Shown one piece after another: positions 25,891-34,733 of a stretch of 64,000 bases of DNA; positions within the stretch are counted from its first letter, which is position 1; the number at the start of each line of letters is the position of its first letter. Location of the stretch: positions 2,549,501 through 2,613,500 of the forward strand of contig NZ_CP031416.1 of assembly GCF_003367375.1 (NCBI RefSeq), given 5' to 3'. Below the pieces are notes generated by a model, which was given only the letters and a program-made list of their open reading frames with translations, searched no databases and was not told the origin of the DNA. A program made the translations under genes and the position numbers. This stretch comes from Gallaecimonas mangrovi. Its GTDB lineage: Bacteria; Pseudomonadota; Gammaproteobacteria; Enterobacterales; Gallaecimonadaceae.

Positions 25891-27096
25891 TTACTTTGTC
25901 CTTTTATCTATAACCAAGCTTATTTGCTGCTCAGCAGCACTGACAGGACCTTTCTCACCGCTGAGATCCCCGCTTTGCACCTTGCCTATCTGACCACTTT
26001 GGCTAACCCGGGCACCGACGATATAACTGCTAGCATCAGCCAAGCTGCGACCGGGTATCATCGAGGTACTTCCAGATAATTCCACTTCCGTCGGCAAACG
26101 CGTTAGCGGTAGCCGCACAGCCGCCAAGGGTGGCCCACCCGCGGCTGCTTTTGCGTACACAAACAGTACCGCCGAATCAGGAAGTGATGCCTTTAATTCG
26201 GGCGACACACTGATCTTCACCAGTAACTTACGGCCAGCACCTTTTAACTTACTCTTGGCATCAGCAATACGTGCTGCCACCATCGCCGCCCTTGGGTCAT
26301 TGGCTGGCAGATTATCCGCCAGATCCTGCCATACTGCCATGGCTTGCTTGTAATCTTGCCTTTGGTAGGCCACAAAGCCTTGAAGCAACAAGGCATCTGT
26401 ATTGCCCGGCTCAAGAGCCAACAGCTTCTTCAGCGAGGTGTCAGCATCGGCTAAATCGGCTTTATCACCGCTCAGCAGTTTCACCTGCGCTAACCCCAAT
26501 AAAGCCGCCTTATCATCCGGCGCTCTATCAAGGGCTTTTTGATAAGCCCCAACTGCCAATTCTTTCTCACCCAATGCAAAACCGACACGGCCGAGGAAAA
26601 CCCAGGCATTAGTGTCGTCTTGTTCGCTCAGGCGAGTTCGAATACCCAAGGCTAAATCTTGCATTTGCTGGCGGTTAAGCTCGTGGCCAGCCGCCGGCTT
26701 TAACGCCTTTTGCGCCAAGTCTGGCAGCTGTTTCATTACCTGCTGCCAATGGCTTAACTGCTGACTGTTACCAAAGTGGGCGTACATACCCAGGGAGCAA
26801 AGCAGCAGCACAATAACGCCGGGTAACAAAACTATCCAGTTAACAGACTGTTGCGATTTTTCCTGTTGCTCAGCGTCATCCAGTAAGCTGCGCTTAAGCT
26901 CACTGTCGAGTTCATCAAAACGGTCTTGGTCAACCAAGCCCTGACGTTGCTCCAGCACTAATTCACGCTTGCGGTCTTGATACAGCTGAAGATTAAGTTG
27001 CTGCTGTGAGAGTGTGGAATCTGTCCACAACGGCACGAAAACCAAGGCAATGGCCACAATCAGCATGATGGCCATTACTAGGTACAACCAAATCAT
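25891..27096 (-). CDS. ccmI: Cytochrome c maturation protein CcmI (TPR apocytochrome chaperone)
   Basis: A 401-residue membrane protein: membrane segment at residues 3-23, a cytoplasmic leucine-zipper-like region rich in Gln and Glu (30-85), a second membrane segment near 88-106, then a periplasmic part with TPR repeats (about 150-280, with ALLGLAQVKLLSGD and ALLLQGFVAYQRQDYKQAM) and a C-terminal beta-rich domain. CcmI captures the C-terminal helix of apocytochrome c and delivers it to the CcmF/CcmH ligation complex. Here ccmH and ccmI are separate genes, unlike the fused E. coli CcmH. The start overlaps the ccmH stop by 4 bases. Confidence 0.92.
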   Translation of the reverse strand: MIWLYLVMAIMLIVAIALVFVPLWTDSTLSQQQLNLQLYQDRKRELVLEQRQGLVDQDRFDELDSELKRSLLDDAEQQEKSQQSVNWIVLLPGVIVLLLCSLGMYAHFGNSQQLSHWQQVMKQLPDLAQKALKPAAGHELNRQQMQDLALGIRTRLSEQDDTNAWVFLGRVGFALGEKELAVGAYQKALDRAPDDKAALLGLAQVKLLSGDKADLADADTSLKKLLALEPGNTDALLLQGFVAYQRQDYKQAMAVWQDLADNLPANDPRAAMVAARIADAKSKLKGAGRKLLVKISVSPELKASLPDSAVLFVYAKAAAGGPPLAAVRLPLTRLPTEVELSGSTSMIPGRSLADASSYIVGARVSQSGQIGKVQSGDLSGEKGPVSAAEQQISLVIDKRTK

Positions 27097-27557
27097 TGAT
27101 GGTTTTCCTTCTCGTTTAGCAGCTTGGAGAGCCGTCTGTTTTCTTCGGCGTTCAAAGGAGATGCTTGCTCCTTACTGGCCCGCACGAAAATAAAAACAAG
27201 ACCGCCAACCAGCACCAGAAAAGGCGCAAGCCAAAGGATGATGGTATCTAAACGCAGTGGTGGCTGGTAATGAATGAAGTCACCATAACGGGCTTTCATG
27301 TAGTCGATGATTTGGTCTCGGCTCTTACCGGCCTCGGTCATTTTATACACTTTATCCCGCAGATCCTTGGCCAGTTCAGCGTCGGAGTCGCCAATATCTT
27401 GATTTTGGCATTTAGGACAGCGCAGCTCCTTAATAAGCTCATGAAATTGCGCGTCTTTAGCAGGATCTGAGAACGTATAAGTGTCAATGGCCGCAGCAGC
27501 GACAACGCAATAGAGTGCTGCAGGTAGCAGCATGATATACAGCAGCGTTTTCATCAT
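27093..27557 (-). CDS. ccmH: Cytochrome c maturation protein CcmH (thioreductase subunit)
   Basis: A 154-residue protein with an N-terminal signal sequence, a periplasmic three-helix domain carrying the redox motif LRCPKCQNQ (residues about 46-54), and one C-terminal membrane segment (about 106-125, LDTIILWLAPFLVLVGG). CcmH keeps the haem-binding cysteines of apocytochromes c reduced and takes part in haem ligation with CcmF. The length matches the short, unfused CcmH form. It overlaps ccmG and ccmI by 4 bases each. Confidence 0.95.
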   Translation of the reverse strand: MMKTLLYIMLLPAALYCVVAAAAIDTYTFSDPAKDAQFHELIKELRCPKCQNQDIGDSDAELAKDLRDKVYKMTEAGKSRDQIIDYMKARYGDFIHYQPPLRLDTIILWLAPFLVLVGGLVFIFVRASKEQASPLNAEENRRLSKLLNEKENHQ

Positions 27558-28084
27558 GGCTTAAGTCCGTTGTAGAGTGGCTTAAGGGTGTCATTCCACA
27601 CCTTCTCAGTAACATCCCCAACTTGGCGATATCGGATGATTCCTTTTCCATCAACAAGGAAAGTTTCAGGGGCACCGTAGACACCCAAGTTCAACCCTAG
27701 CATGCCTTTGGGATCAGACAGCACCGCCTCATAAGGGTTACCCAGCTTACCGAGCCACTGCATAGCCGCGTCGCGCTTGTCCTTGTAATTAACCCCGACA
27801 ATACGTACCCCCTGCTCCGCCAACTTATTTAGATATTGGTGCTCGGCATAACAGGTTGGGCACCAGGTTGCCCAGACATTAAGTAAGGTAGGCTGGCCCG
27901 TGGCGAGTAGCGTTTGGGTATGATGCTGCGCCGGGTCAAACAAATCAGGCACATTAAATTCAGGTACCGGTTTCCCCACCAGCACCGAATTTAAGGTACG
28001 GGGGTCGGAATACAGGCTCTTATATAAGAAACAAGCCAAAACCAGAAAACAGGCCAGTGGCAGTAATAACCAGAGCTTTTTCAT
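27554..28084 (-). CDS. ccmG: Thiol:disulfide interchange protein CcmG (DsbE)
   Basis: A 176-residue membrane-anchored thioredoxin-like protein: N-terminal anchor (about 3-22), then the TlpA/DsbE fold with the active site WATWCPTCYAEH near residue 80 and the cis-proline region GVYGAPETFLVDGKG near residue 138. It delivers reductant to apocytochrome c or CcmH in the periplasm. The open frame extends to 28216, but the ATG at 28084 gives the natural [10 protein letters not shown] start and overlaps the ccmF stop by 4 bases, matching the spacing elsewhere in this operon. Confidence 0.95.
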   Translation of the reverse strand: MKKLWLLLPLACFLVLACFLYKSLYSDPRTLNSVLVGKPVPEFNVPDLFDPAQHHTQTLLATGQPTLLNVWATWCPTCYAEHQYLNKLAEQGVRIVGVNYKDKRDAAMQWLGKLGNPYEAVLSDPKGMLGLNLGVYGAPETFLVDGKGIIRYRQVGDVTEKVWNDTLKPLYNGLKP

Positions 28085-30033
28085 GCCTGTGCCTCCTTCA
28101 TTCGTGCAAAGCGATAACGTTTGTCGCTCACAATCAGCACGCCGGCAAAGGCCATGACAATACCGCCCCACCATATCCAACGCACAAAAGGCTTCACATG
28201 CACACGGATGGCCCAAGAGCCATCATCTAGCTGTTCACCTAAAGCAATATAAAGGTCACGAATAAAACCGCCGTCGATACCCGCTTCGGTCATCACCGAA
28301 CGCGCCACCGGGTAAAAACGTTTTTGCGGTTCTAAAACAGCAACTTGCTCGCCGTCTTTTGTCACCGTAAAGTGCGCGCCATAGCCGTCGTAGTTGGCGC
28401 CTTTAACGGGGGTCATATCGTCAAAATGAAAGCGGTAACCCGACAGCTCATAGCTCTGCCCTGGCTTCAACCGAATGTCTTTTTCTTGCGAATAGCTGGT
28501 GGTTAAGGCAATACCGACCACGGTCACCGCCAACCCTAAATGGCCCAAGATCATTGCCCAGTGGCTGCGGTTCAGCATCTTCAGTCCTTTAAAGAAACCA
28601 AAGCGATTACCGACACGCAATTGTACTTCTTGGATGGTGGTGATGAGTACAAAAATGCTCAGCACCAAGCCCAGCATCGCATAACCATTAGCATTGCCCG
28701 CTAACAGCAAGGGCAGCAAAATACCCACCACTAAACTCAAAACAAAGGCTAACGACAGACGCTTTAATAGCGCTTTGGCCGGTTCACGCTTCCAACGCGC
28801 TAATGGACCTGCGCCCATGGCAAACGCAAACGGCACAAACAGCCAAGTGAAAAGCCCATTGAAAAAAGGCGCCCCAACCGAGATAGAGCCCAAGCCCATT
28901 TCCTTATGTACCAGCGGCATCAAGGTTCCCACCAACACAATGATGCAGGCGGTAGACAAAAAGACGTTGTTGCTCAGCAGCAAGCTTTCGCGGCTCAGTA
29001 GGGTAAAACTGCCCTGACTTTTAACCTTGGACGCCCTAAACGCATAAAGCGTCAGGCTGGCGCCAATAACGATGATAAGGAAGGTCAGGATAAAAAGGCC
29101 CCGGGTAGGGTCAGTGGCAAAGGCATGCACCGACACCAACACCCCAGAACGCACTAAGAAGGTTCCCATTAGGCTTAGTGAAAATGCCGCAATGGCTAAT
29201 AACACCGTCCAGGCTTTGAATACACCGCGTTTCTCGGCTACCGACAGCGAGTGCAGCAGCGCAGTACCCGCCAGCCATGGCATGAAAGAGGCGTTTTCAA
29301 CCGGGTCCCAGAACCACCAGCCGCCCCAGCCCAGCTCATAGTATGACCACCAAGAACCGAGGGTAATGCCGATGGTTAAAAACAGCCACGCCGCTGCCGT
29401 CCAGGGCCGTGACCACCGCGCCCAGGCCGTATCAAGTTTACCTGACAGCAGCGCCGCAATAGCAAAGGCAAAAGCCACCGAAAATCCCACATAGCCCATG
29501 TAAAGCATCGGCGGATGCACCACTAAGCCCGGGTCTTGAAGCATAGGGTTTAGGTCGGCGCCATCAACAGGGTAAAACGGCAACGAGCGGGAAAAGGGAT
29601 CGGAGGTAAATAAAATAAACAGCAAAAAGCCAGTGGAAACCATGCCCATAACCGACAATACCCGCGCAACCGCAGGTAACGGCAAGGAGCGGGAAAACAG
29701 CGCCACTGCTGCGGCCCAGCCGGTTAAGATCAATACCCACAATAAAAGGGAGCCTTCATGAGCGCCCCAGGTAGCACAAATGCGATAAACCAGCGGCAGC
29801 TGAGTATTGGAGTTATCCGCGACATAGGCCAGGGTAAAATCGTTGCTAATAAAGGCATAAACCAAAGAGGCAAAGCTCAGTGCGACCAACACAAACTGGC
29901 CTAACGCCAATGGCCTTGCCATGGCCATTAACCGGACTTGCCCTCTAGCAGCGCCCCAAAGCGGATAAAAACAGGAAAGTAATGCCAGCCCAAGCGCCAA
30001 CATCAATGCAAAGTGACCAAGTTCAGGAACCAT
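28081..30033 (-). CDS. ccmF: Haem lyase CcmF
   Basis: A 650-residue polytopic inner-membrane protein with about fourteen to fifteen membrane segments. The tryptophan-rich WWD haem-handling motif is visible in [20 protein letters not shown] near residue 235, and the start [18 protein letters not shown] is typical. CcmF accepts haem from holo-CcmE and ligates it to apocytochrome c together with CcmH and CcmI. Full length for the family. It overlaps ccmE by 11 bases and ccmG by 4. Confidence 0.96.
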   Translation of the reverse strand: MVPELGHFALMLALGLALLSCFYPLWGAARGQVRLMAMARPLALGQFVLVALSFASLVYAFISNDFTLAYVADNSNTQLPLVYRICATWGAHEGSLLLWVLILTGWAAAVALFSRSLPLPAVARVLSVMGMVSTGFLLFILFTSDPFSRSLPFYPVDGADLNPMLQDPGLVVHPPMLYMGYVGFSVAFAFAIAALLSGKLDTAWARWSRPWTAAAWLFLTIGITLGSWWSYYELGWGGWWFWDPVENASFMPWLAGTALLHSLSVAEKRGVFKAWTVLLAIAAFSLSLMGTFLVRSGVLVSVHAFATDPTRGLFILTFLIIVIGASLTLYAFRASKVKSQGSFTLLSRESLLLSNNVFLSTACIIVLVGTLMPLVHKEMGLGSISVGAPFFNGLFTWLFVPFAFAMGAGPLARWKREPAKALLKRLSLAFVLSLVVGILLPLLLAGNANGYAMLGLVLSIFVLITTIQEVQLRVGNRFGFFKGLKMLNRSHWAMILGHLGLAVTVVGIALTTSYSQEKDIRLKPGQSYELSGYRFHFDDMTPVKGANYDGYGAHFTVTKDGEQVAVLEPQKRFYPVARSVMTEAGIDGGFIRDLYIALGEQLDDGSWAIRVHVKPFVRWIWWGGIVMAFAGVLIVSDKRYRFARMKEAQA

Positions 30034-30484
30034 TTACGCCTCGCTGGTGCATCTTGTTCGCAGCGTCCGCGACTTCAGGCGGCATGTATTTTTCATCGTG
30101 TTTAGCCAGCACCTGTGAAGCTCGAATGGTGCCGTTTTTAGTGAAGGTACCTTGGGCAACAATGCCCTGCCCTTCGCGGAAAAGGTCGGGCAGGATGCCA
30201 GAATAGAACACTCTGACTTTAAAACCGCTGTTGTCGGTTAAATCAAAATGCACGTCCAAGGTTTTATCGTTGCGCTTAACCGAGCCAGGTACAACTAAAC
30301 CACCAATGCGCAACGTTTGGCCAGGGTGCGGTTTTACGCCGTCCTTGCCACTTTCAATTTCGCTAGGGGTAAAAAATAGGTTGATGTTTTGGCTCATGGC
30401 GTAAAGCACCAGCCCGGTTGCCAACGCCAAGCCAAGCACAATGGCGCTGACCACCATTAAGCGCATCTTACGACGAGGGTTCAT
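30023..30484 (-). CDS. ccmE: Haem chaperone CcmE
   Basis: A 153-residue protein with an N-terminal membrane anchor (about 9-29) and a periplasmic OB-fold. The covalent haem-binding histidine lies in [15 protein letters not shown] near residue 130, with the conserved H-x3-Y spacing of the classical HAXXY type. CcmE carries haem between CcmC and CcmF. It overlaps ccmD by 17 bases. Full length; nothing unusual. Confidence 0.96.
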   Translation of the reverse strand: MNPRRKMRLMVVSAIVLGLALATGLVLYAMSQNINLFFTPSEIESGKDGVKPHPGQTLRIGGLVVPGSVKRNDKTLDVHFDLTDNSGFKVRVFYSGILPDLFREGQGIVAQGTFTKNGTIRASQVLAKHDEKYMPPEVADAANKMHQRGVNGS

Positions 30485-30686
30485 TACGACTTTCCCCTTG
30501 TTGTCTTCTTGCTTGCCGTTGCATCCGGGCTTGGCGTTTTTGCAGACTTCGAATTAGAGCGCGTTCCTGCCCCCACAACCACAGTACTAATAAAATCAAG
30601 GCAGTTAAGGTTGTGCCATAGGCCAACCAAACGTAAAAGCCGTGATGCCCTTGGGCCAAAAATGCCTTAAAACTATGAAAATACAT
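30468..30686 (-). CDS. ccmD: Cytochrome c maturation protein CcmD
   Basis: A 72-residue single-span membrane protein. It begins [20 protein letters not shown], the typical CcmD start (F-x-M-G-G/H-H-G-x-Y-V-W region), has a membrane segment at about 20-39, and a very basic cytoplasmic tail rich in Arg and Gln. CcmD stabilises the CcmABC complex that releases haem-loaded CcmE. It starts on the last base of the ccmC stop codon (TGATG). Confidence 0.93.
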   Translation of the reverse strand: MYFHSFKAFLAQGHHGFYVWLAYGTTLTALILLVLWLWGQERALIRSLQKRQARMQRQARRQQGESRNEPSS

Positions 30687-31423
30687 CAGTGCCGCTCCAA
30701 CAACTTAGCCACCCAAGGCCTGCGCGACTCCATACTCAAAATCAGCGTTGCCATGCGTTTCATGGACAGTGCACCCAATAGCAATGCGAATCCGAGCAGA
30801 TTAATTAATAATGGCCAAAGCATGCTGTCGGCCATATCAGGTTTAGCAAACCGGCTGATGGTGGCGCCTTGGTGCAGGGTATTCCACCATTGCACCGAAT
30901 AATGAATGATCGGTAAGTTGATCACCCCGACTAACGCCAAAATGCCCGCCGCTCGGCCAGCGGTGCGCTTATCGCTGAAGGCACCATATAAAGCGATAAC
31001 GCCCAAGTACAGAAACAATAAAATAAGTTGTGATGTAAGACGCGCGTCCCACACCCACCAGGTACCCCACGTTGGCTTACCCCATACTGCGCCAGTAAAA
31101 AGCGATAAAAAGGTAAATACGGCGCCAACAGGGGCAATAGCCTGAATACTGAGTTCAGCCAGTCTTACCTGCCACACCAAGCCAATAAAGCCGCCAATAG
31201 CCATCGCTAAATAACCGCTCATTGCCAGCATCGCAGTAGGCACATGGATATAAATAATGCGAAAACTATTGCCTTGCTGGTAATCAGCCGGTGCAAAGGC
31301 AAGCCCCCACACCGTGCCAATCAAAATGATAATCAGGCTTGGCCATAACAACCAAGGCATTAAGCGCTTACACAACTGATAAGCCCGTTCAGGCTTGGCA
31401 TAAGGATGTAACCAATTCCACAT
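30686..31423 (-). CDS. ccmC: Haem-handling membrane protein CcmC
   Basis: A 245-residue protein with six membrane segments and the WWD motif in WGTWWVWDARLTSQLILLFL near residue 125. CcmC loads haem onto CcmE. The N-terminal YIHVPTAMLAMSGYLAM block near residue 58 is also conserved. It lies 11 bases after ccmB. Full length. Confidence 0.96.
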   Translation of the reverse strand: MWNWLHPYAKPERAYQLCKRLMPWLLWPSLIIILIGTVWGLAFAPADYQQGNSFRIIYIHVPTAMLAMSGYLAMAIGGFIGLVWQVRLAELSIQAIAPVGAVFTFLSLFTGAVWGKPTWGTWWVWDARLTSQLILLFLYLGVIALYGAFSDKRTAGRAAGILALVGVINLPIIHYSVQWWNTLHQGATISRFAKPDMADSMLWPLLINLLGFALLLGALSMKRMATLILSMESRRPWVAKLLERH

Positions 31424-31434
31424 GCTTGTTCCAA

Positions 31435-32106
31435 CTATCCGTTAATACTGATACGCAAGGCGGCAGCAATCGCAAAAGGACAGAGCGTTAGCGCCCCGAG
31501 ACTGAAGGCCCCTAGCAACGCCAATTGCCCAGTGTATCCAAAATCAAGATTGGCCGCCTCCATGGCACCGACGGCAAAAATAAGTACCGGAATATAAAGC
31601 GGCAACACCAATAGGCTAAGCAGAATACCACCGCGCTTGAGACCAACCGTTAATGCCACACCAACGGCGCCAACAAGGCTGAGCGCCGGGGTTCCGGCCA
31701 ATAGTGTTAGCAATAAAGCCAGCCATCCTTGCCAGCTAAGGGAAAGTAAGATGGCCGCCAAAGGTGATAGCAACATTAACGGTAGTGCCGTCAATAACCA
31801 ATGACTAATCACTTTCGCCAGCGCCACCCAGGGCAACGGTAGCGGCGTTAGCATCATCTGTTGCAAGCTACCGTCGGCTAAATCGTCACGAAAAAGCCGC
31901 TCAAAAGACAACAAGGCACTGAGCAACACCGCCACCCAAATGATCCCCGGTGCGACTTGTGCTAAAAGTTTGGGCTCTGGGCCCAATCCCAACGGAAATA
32001 AGGTGATCACCAGCACATAAAAAATAAGCGGATTGAGAATGTCAGCCTTTTTACGAAAGGCAATGGCCAAGTCCCGTTGAATAAGTGCGAAAAAAATCTG
32101 CCTCAT
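31435..32106 (-). CDS. ccmB: Haem ABC transporter permease CcmB
   Basis: A 223-residue integral membrane protein with six segments. The start FFALIQRDLAIAFRKKADIL and the block LPLGLGPEPKLLAQVAPGIIW (about residues 37-57, here written by position) are typical of CcmB. It pairs with the ATPase CcmA; the complex drives release of holo-CcmE from CcmC/CcmD. It overlaps ccmA by 4 bases and has the usual length. Confidence 0.95.
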   Translation of the reverse strand: MRQIFFALIQRDLAIAFRKKADILNPLIFYVLVITLFPLGLGPEPKLLAQVAPGIIWVAVLLSALLSFERLFRDDLADGSLQQMMLTPLPLPWVALAKVISHWLLTALPLMLLSPLAAILLSLSWQGWLALLLTLLAGTPALSLVGAVGVALTVGLKRGGILLSLLVLPLYIPVLIFAVGAMEAANLDFGYTGQLALLGAFSLGALTLCPFAIAAALRISING

Positions 32107-32726
32107 AACACCGGCTCCAGCACCAAACGCCGGGTTACCGGAATATTGAGATCTTGGTGAGTGGTAATAAGCGCAGCACCACCCTGTTGGCAGTGCTGCT
32201 GAAGTTTGTTTTCAAGCAGTGTTACGCCGGCTTTATCAATAGCGGTGAAGGGTTCATCCAAAATCCACAAGCGGGCTTTACTTAGCCAGAGCCTGGTCAG
32301 GGCGACACGGCGCTGCTGGCCAGCGGAAAGCTGGTCAACCGGTACATCTTCAAACCCCAACAAGCCGACCTTTTCCAACACGTCCCAGTGATCAATATCA
32401 TGGCAAGGCTGCATCTTGGTATAAAACGCCAGGTTTTCCAGTGGCGTTAATACTGTATTGATGCCACTTTGATGGCCAATAAACAGCAGATCTTCGTGGT
32501 AGTGTTTTTTTACGCGGTCGATAGGCTGGCCCTGATAATGGATTTCACCACTGGCACGAGCGCCAATACCGGCCACAATTGCCAATAGGGTGCTCTTGCC
32601 AACACCATTCGGGCCCTCAACTTGTACCAGCTCGGTGGTCGCTAAGGTAAAGGAAAGGTCTTCAAAAAGCTGACGTTCCTCACGGACACAAGACAAATTA
32701 TTAACAAAAATAATGGGATAGATCAC
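32103..32726 (-). CDS. ccmA: Cytochrome c maturation ATPase CcmA
   Basis: A 207-residue ABC ATPase: Walker A GPNGVGKST near residue 38, signature LSAGQQRRVALTRLW near residue 128, Walker B ARLWILDEPFTAID near residue 148, and the H-loop TTHQD near residue 190. It powers the CcmABCD complex. First gene of the ccm operon. The start is GTG at 32726 with no strong ribosome site, so a slightly different start is possible. The 78-base gap to the divergent FliK-like gene must hold the operon promoter. Confidence 0.95.
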   Translation of the reverse strand: MIYPIIFVNNLSCVREERQLFEDLSFTLATTELVQVEGPNGVGKSTLLAIVAGIGARASGEIHYQGQPIDRVKKHYHEDLLFIGHQSGINTVLTPLENLAFYTKMQPCHDIDHWDVLEKVGLLGFEDVPVDQLSAGQQRRVALTRLWLSKARLWILDEPFTAIDKAGVTLLENKLQQHCQQGGAALITTHQDLNIPVTRRLVLEPVL

Positions 32727-32760
32727 TCAGAACGTCCAAAACCGATACAGCCGGGATAAT

Positions 32761-32787
32761 AGCATACTGATTTAATCAGGCGATGCT
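32761..32787. promoter_or_regulatory. Nested inverted repeat in the ccmA / FliK-like divergent gap
   Basis: CTGATT-T-AATCAG (32767-32779) is a perfect dyad, and outer arms AGCAT (32761-32765) and ATGCT (32783-32787) extend it. It resembles an FNR half-site pair (TTGAT/ATCAA), but the internal spacing is 3 rather than 4 bases. It could be an operator for ccm or for the divergent gene. Confidence 0.4.
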
Positions 32788-32804
32788 GGATAAAGAAAGA
32801 GACA

Positions 32805-33557
32805 ATGAAAGTACCCCATAATCTTCCTGCGGCGGCAATATTAGCAGGCAACCAAGTTACCCCGCCCAAGGCACAGGCGATGAGCCCAAGGCCACCTATT
32901 GCACCGGCAGAAATGGCGAGGCTGGCGATTGGCTTGACTTTACCGAGCCCGAGCGGCGCGGCGTTAACCCAAGAACTCCCCAGCCAACTATTAAGCCAGC
33001 TACCCCAGTTACTGACCAGTTTGCTTATGCCGCAAAAAAGTCAATTCATGCCGGTACGTCAATGGCTACTGGCCGCTGTCGGTGCTCGCCTGCAACAAGG
33101 TAAATTCCCTTTACCCGCGCCATTAGCACAGTTTCTTGATGCATTAAGCGATGACCAAAAGAAATTACTTTCAGACGGCCTCGGCCGTCTAGAGCAGGCA
33201 CAGGTACAATCAAGACAGGATACCTTGTTCTGGGCACTGCCCCTACCCTTTGTCGACGACTGGTTGGAAATGGCCTGGCCAAAAACGAAACAAGAACAAG
33301 ACAAGCAGAAACAACCGATGGTACTAACGCTGTTGTTTCCCATTCCTAACCTTGGCCGCCTCCTTGTCAAAGCGGGTGTCAATGAGGTGCGCTTTTATGC
33401 AGATTCAGAGCGCCTTAAAGCCCGCGTCGATGAAACCCTGCCGCGCCTTGCCTCACGGCTTGCCGACTTAGACTTAACCCCAAGCCTGATGAGCTTTCAA
33501 GGTAAGGTTCCCAAAAAACTCATTCCCCCGGTTGGGGGCATCAACGAAATGGTTTAA
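32805..33557 (+). CDS. FliK-like protein of unknown function
   Basis: A 250-residue protein with no signal sequence. The N-terminal 60 residues are rich in Pro and Ala; the middle (65-150) is helical; the C-terminal part (about 168-245, with VLTLLFPIPNLGRLLVKAGV and KARVDETLPRLASRLADLDL) resembles the flagellar hook-length control C-terminal domain in its alternation of a beta hairpin and an amphipathic helix. I am not certain of the family. Its stop codon overlaps the ATG of the FlhB-like gene (TAATG), so the two are translated together; a FliK-like protein beside an FlhB-like switch domain suggests a role in export-substrate control. The gene lies on the strand opposite to all other flagellar genes here. 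Confidence 0.6.
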   Translation: MKVPHNLPAAAILAGNQVTPPKAQAMSPRPPIAPAEMARLAIGLTLPSPSGAALTQELPSQLLSQLPQLLTSLLMPQKSQFMPVRQWLLAAVGARLQQGKFPLPAPLAQFLDALSDDQKKLLSDGLGRLEQAQVQSRQDTLFWALPLPFVDDWLEMAWPKTKQEQDKQKQPMVLTLLFPIPNLGRLLVKAGVNEVRFYADSERLKARVDETLPRLASRLADLDLTPSLMSFQGKVPKKLIPPVGGINEMV

Positions 33558-33865
33558 TGATGACAGATGAAAAACAGCAAAGCGCAGTGGGCCTTTCTTA
33601 CGACGGCAAAAGCCCGCCCAAGCTGGATTTTAAAATCAGCGGTGACCAAGCCAGGGCCTTGATTGAAAAAGCCCAGGAACAGGGATTGCTGCTTCATGAA
33701 GATCCAGCACTGTTAGCCACCTTGATGCGTTTAGAGGAAGGCGATGCTATTGCGCCACAGCTCTACCAGATTGTGGCGGAGCTTATCGCCTATGCTTGGT
33801 TGCTGATGGGGAAAGAACCCGAGTATTGGCGCACACCCGCAGGCGGCATTCGCGCCAAGGGTTAA
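33557..33865 (+). CDS. FlhB C-terminal-domain homologue (FhlB/YlqH-like)
   Basis: A 102-residue protein matching only the cytoplasmic switch domain of FlhB: AVGLSYDGKSPPKLDFKISG (about 10-29), then KAQEQGLLLHEDPALLATLM and LYQIVAELIAYAWLLMGK. The NPTH autocleavage loop and the whole membrane domain are absent, as in stand-alone FlhB-like proteins of other bacteria, some of which can replace the FlhB C-terminal half. The full flhB gene is present at 47668-48801, so this is a paralogue. It ends in a 4-base convergent overlap with the DUF2802 gene. The role is inferred: modulation of flagellar export. Confidence 0.8.
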   Translation: MMTDEKQQSAVGLSYDGKSPPKLDFKISGDQARALIEKAQEQGLLLHEDPALLATLMRLEEGDAIAPQLYQIVAELIAYAWLLMGKEPEYWRTPAGGIRAKG

Positions 33866-34242
33866 GGTTTTTTATGAAGGTTAAACAGCAGTTCGGCTTC
33901 GGCGCGGGGCAATTCACATTCGCGCATCAGCTCTTCAATATCGGCCCCTAGCGCCACCATTTTAGCGGCCCGGCTGTATAGCTTACCTTGAGGGTCAATG
34001 CTTTTAAGCTCATCATGCGTGCCTTGCAGTCTTTCAACGTCGGCAGCCAGGCTTAACAAGCGTTGCCCCATCCCTAGGGCACCAGAATGGATCTCATGAA
34101 GCTGATTCTCGCGTTTTTGCAGCTGCTGCTCTAGGTCATTAACCCGCGCAGCAAGTAAAGACTGGCGACGATACATCAGGGCAATAACCGCAACCAGCAA
34201 CAACAGCAAGAGGGCTTCAAGGGATGAAGTGACAGTCTCCAT
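33862..34242 (-). CDS. DUF2802 family membrane protein of unknown function
   Basis: A protein of about 126 residues: one N-terminal membrane segment (LEALLLLLLVAVIALMY), a coiled-coil region rich in Gln, Arg and Glu (about 25-75), and a C-terminal helical domain with KMVALGADIEELMRECELPR that resembles a small helix-turn-helix. DUF2802 genes are commonly found next to cheW at the end of flagellar and chemotaxis clusters in this group; their function is not established. The open frame reaches an ATG at 34266, but the ATG at 34242 overlaps the cheW stop (TGATG), as is usual in this cluster. Last gene of the chemotaxis unit; no terminator is seen after it. Confidence 0.8.
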   Translation of the reverse strand: METVTSSLEALLLLLLVAVIALMYRRQSLLAARVNDLEQQLQKRENQLHEIHSGALGMGQRLLSLAADVERLQGTHDELKSIDPQGKLYSRAAKMVALGADIEELMRECELPRAEAELLFNLHKKP

Positions 34243-34733
34243 CACAGATTCATTATCTCTTCCCATTCCTCATCGGTGAGCATCTTATTGAGATCCACCA
34301 GAATGAGCAGCTCGCCATCGCGGTTAGACACGCCTTGAATAAATTTGGCACTTTCTTCAGTACCCACGTTCGGCGCCACTTCGATTTCAGAGCGTTTGAG
34401 GTAAACAACTTCAGCAACTGCATCAACCAAGATACCAATCACTTCTTTTTCGGCCTCGATGATCACGATACGTGACTGATCGCTCACCTCAGAAGATGCC
34501 AGACCAAAGCGCGCTCTGGTATCTATAACGGTTACCACGTTGCCACGCAGGTTAATGATCCCCAGCACATAGTCTGGAGCACCCGGTACCGGGGCAATTT
34601 CGCTGTAACGCAGCACTTCCTGAACCTGCATCACATTGATGCCATAGGTTTCGTTATCAAGCTGGAAGGTAACCCACTGCAGGACTTCATCGTTGGCCTC
34701 AGCCACTTTCGATAGCTTTTGCTTATTGCTCAT
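34242..34733 (-). CDS. cheW: Chemotaxis coupling protein CheW
   Basis: A 163-residue CheW: the domain starts LQWVTFQLDNETYGINVMQV (about 18-37) and contains GIINLRGNVVTVIDTRARFG near residue 62 and VSNRDGELLILVDLNKMLT near the end. CheW bridges chemoreceptors and the CheA kinase in the polar array. It overlaps parP by 4 bases upstream and the DUF2802 gene by one base downstream, and is the penultimate gene of the chemotaxis operon. Confidence 0.96.
   Translation of the reverse strand: MSNKQKLSKVAEANDEVLQWVTFQLDNETYGINVMQVQEVLRYSEIAPVPGAPDYVLGIINLRGNVVTVIDTRARFGLASSEVSDQSRIVIIEAEKEVIGILVDAVAEVVYLKRSEIEVAPNVGTEESAKFIQGVSNRDGELLILVDLNKMLTDEEWEEIMNL

Noticed and set aside
27554-28216. Longer CcmG start at 28216
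   Set aside because: The 44-residue extension is Cys-rich, unlike any CcmG, overlaps the end of ccmF, and the ATG at 28084 gives the standard signal anchor.
32761-32787. Classical FNR box upstream of ccmA
   Set aside because: The half-sites are separated by three bases instead of four and the outer bases differ, so it is reported only as an unnamed dyad.
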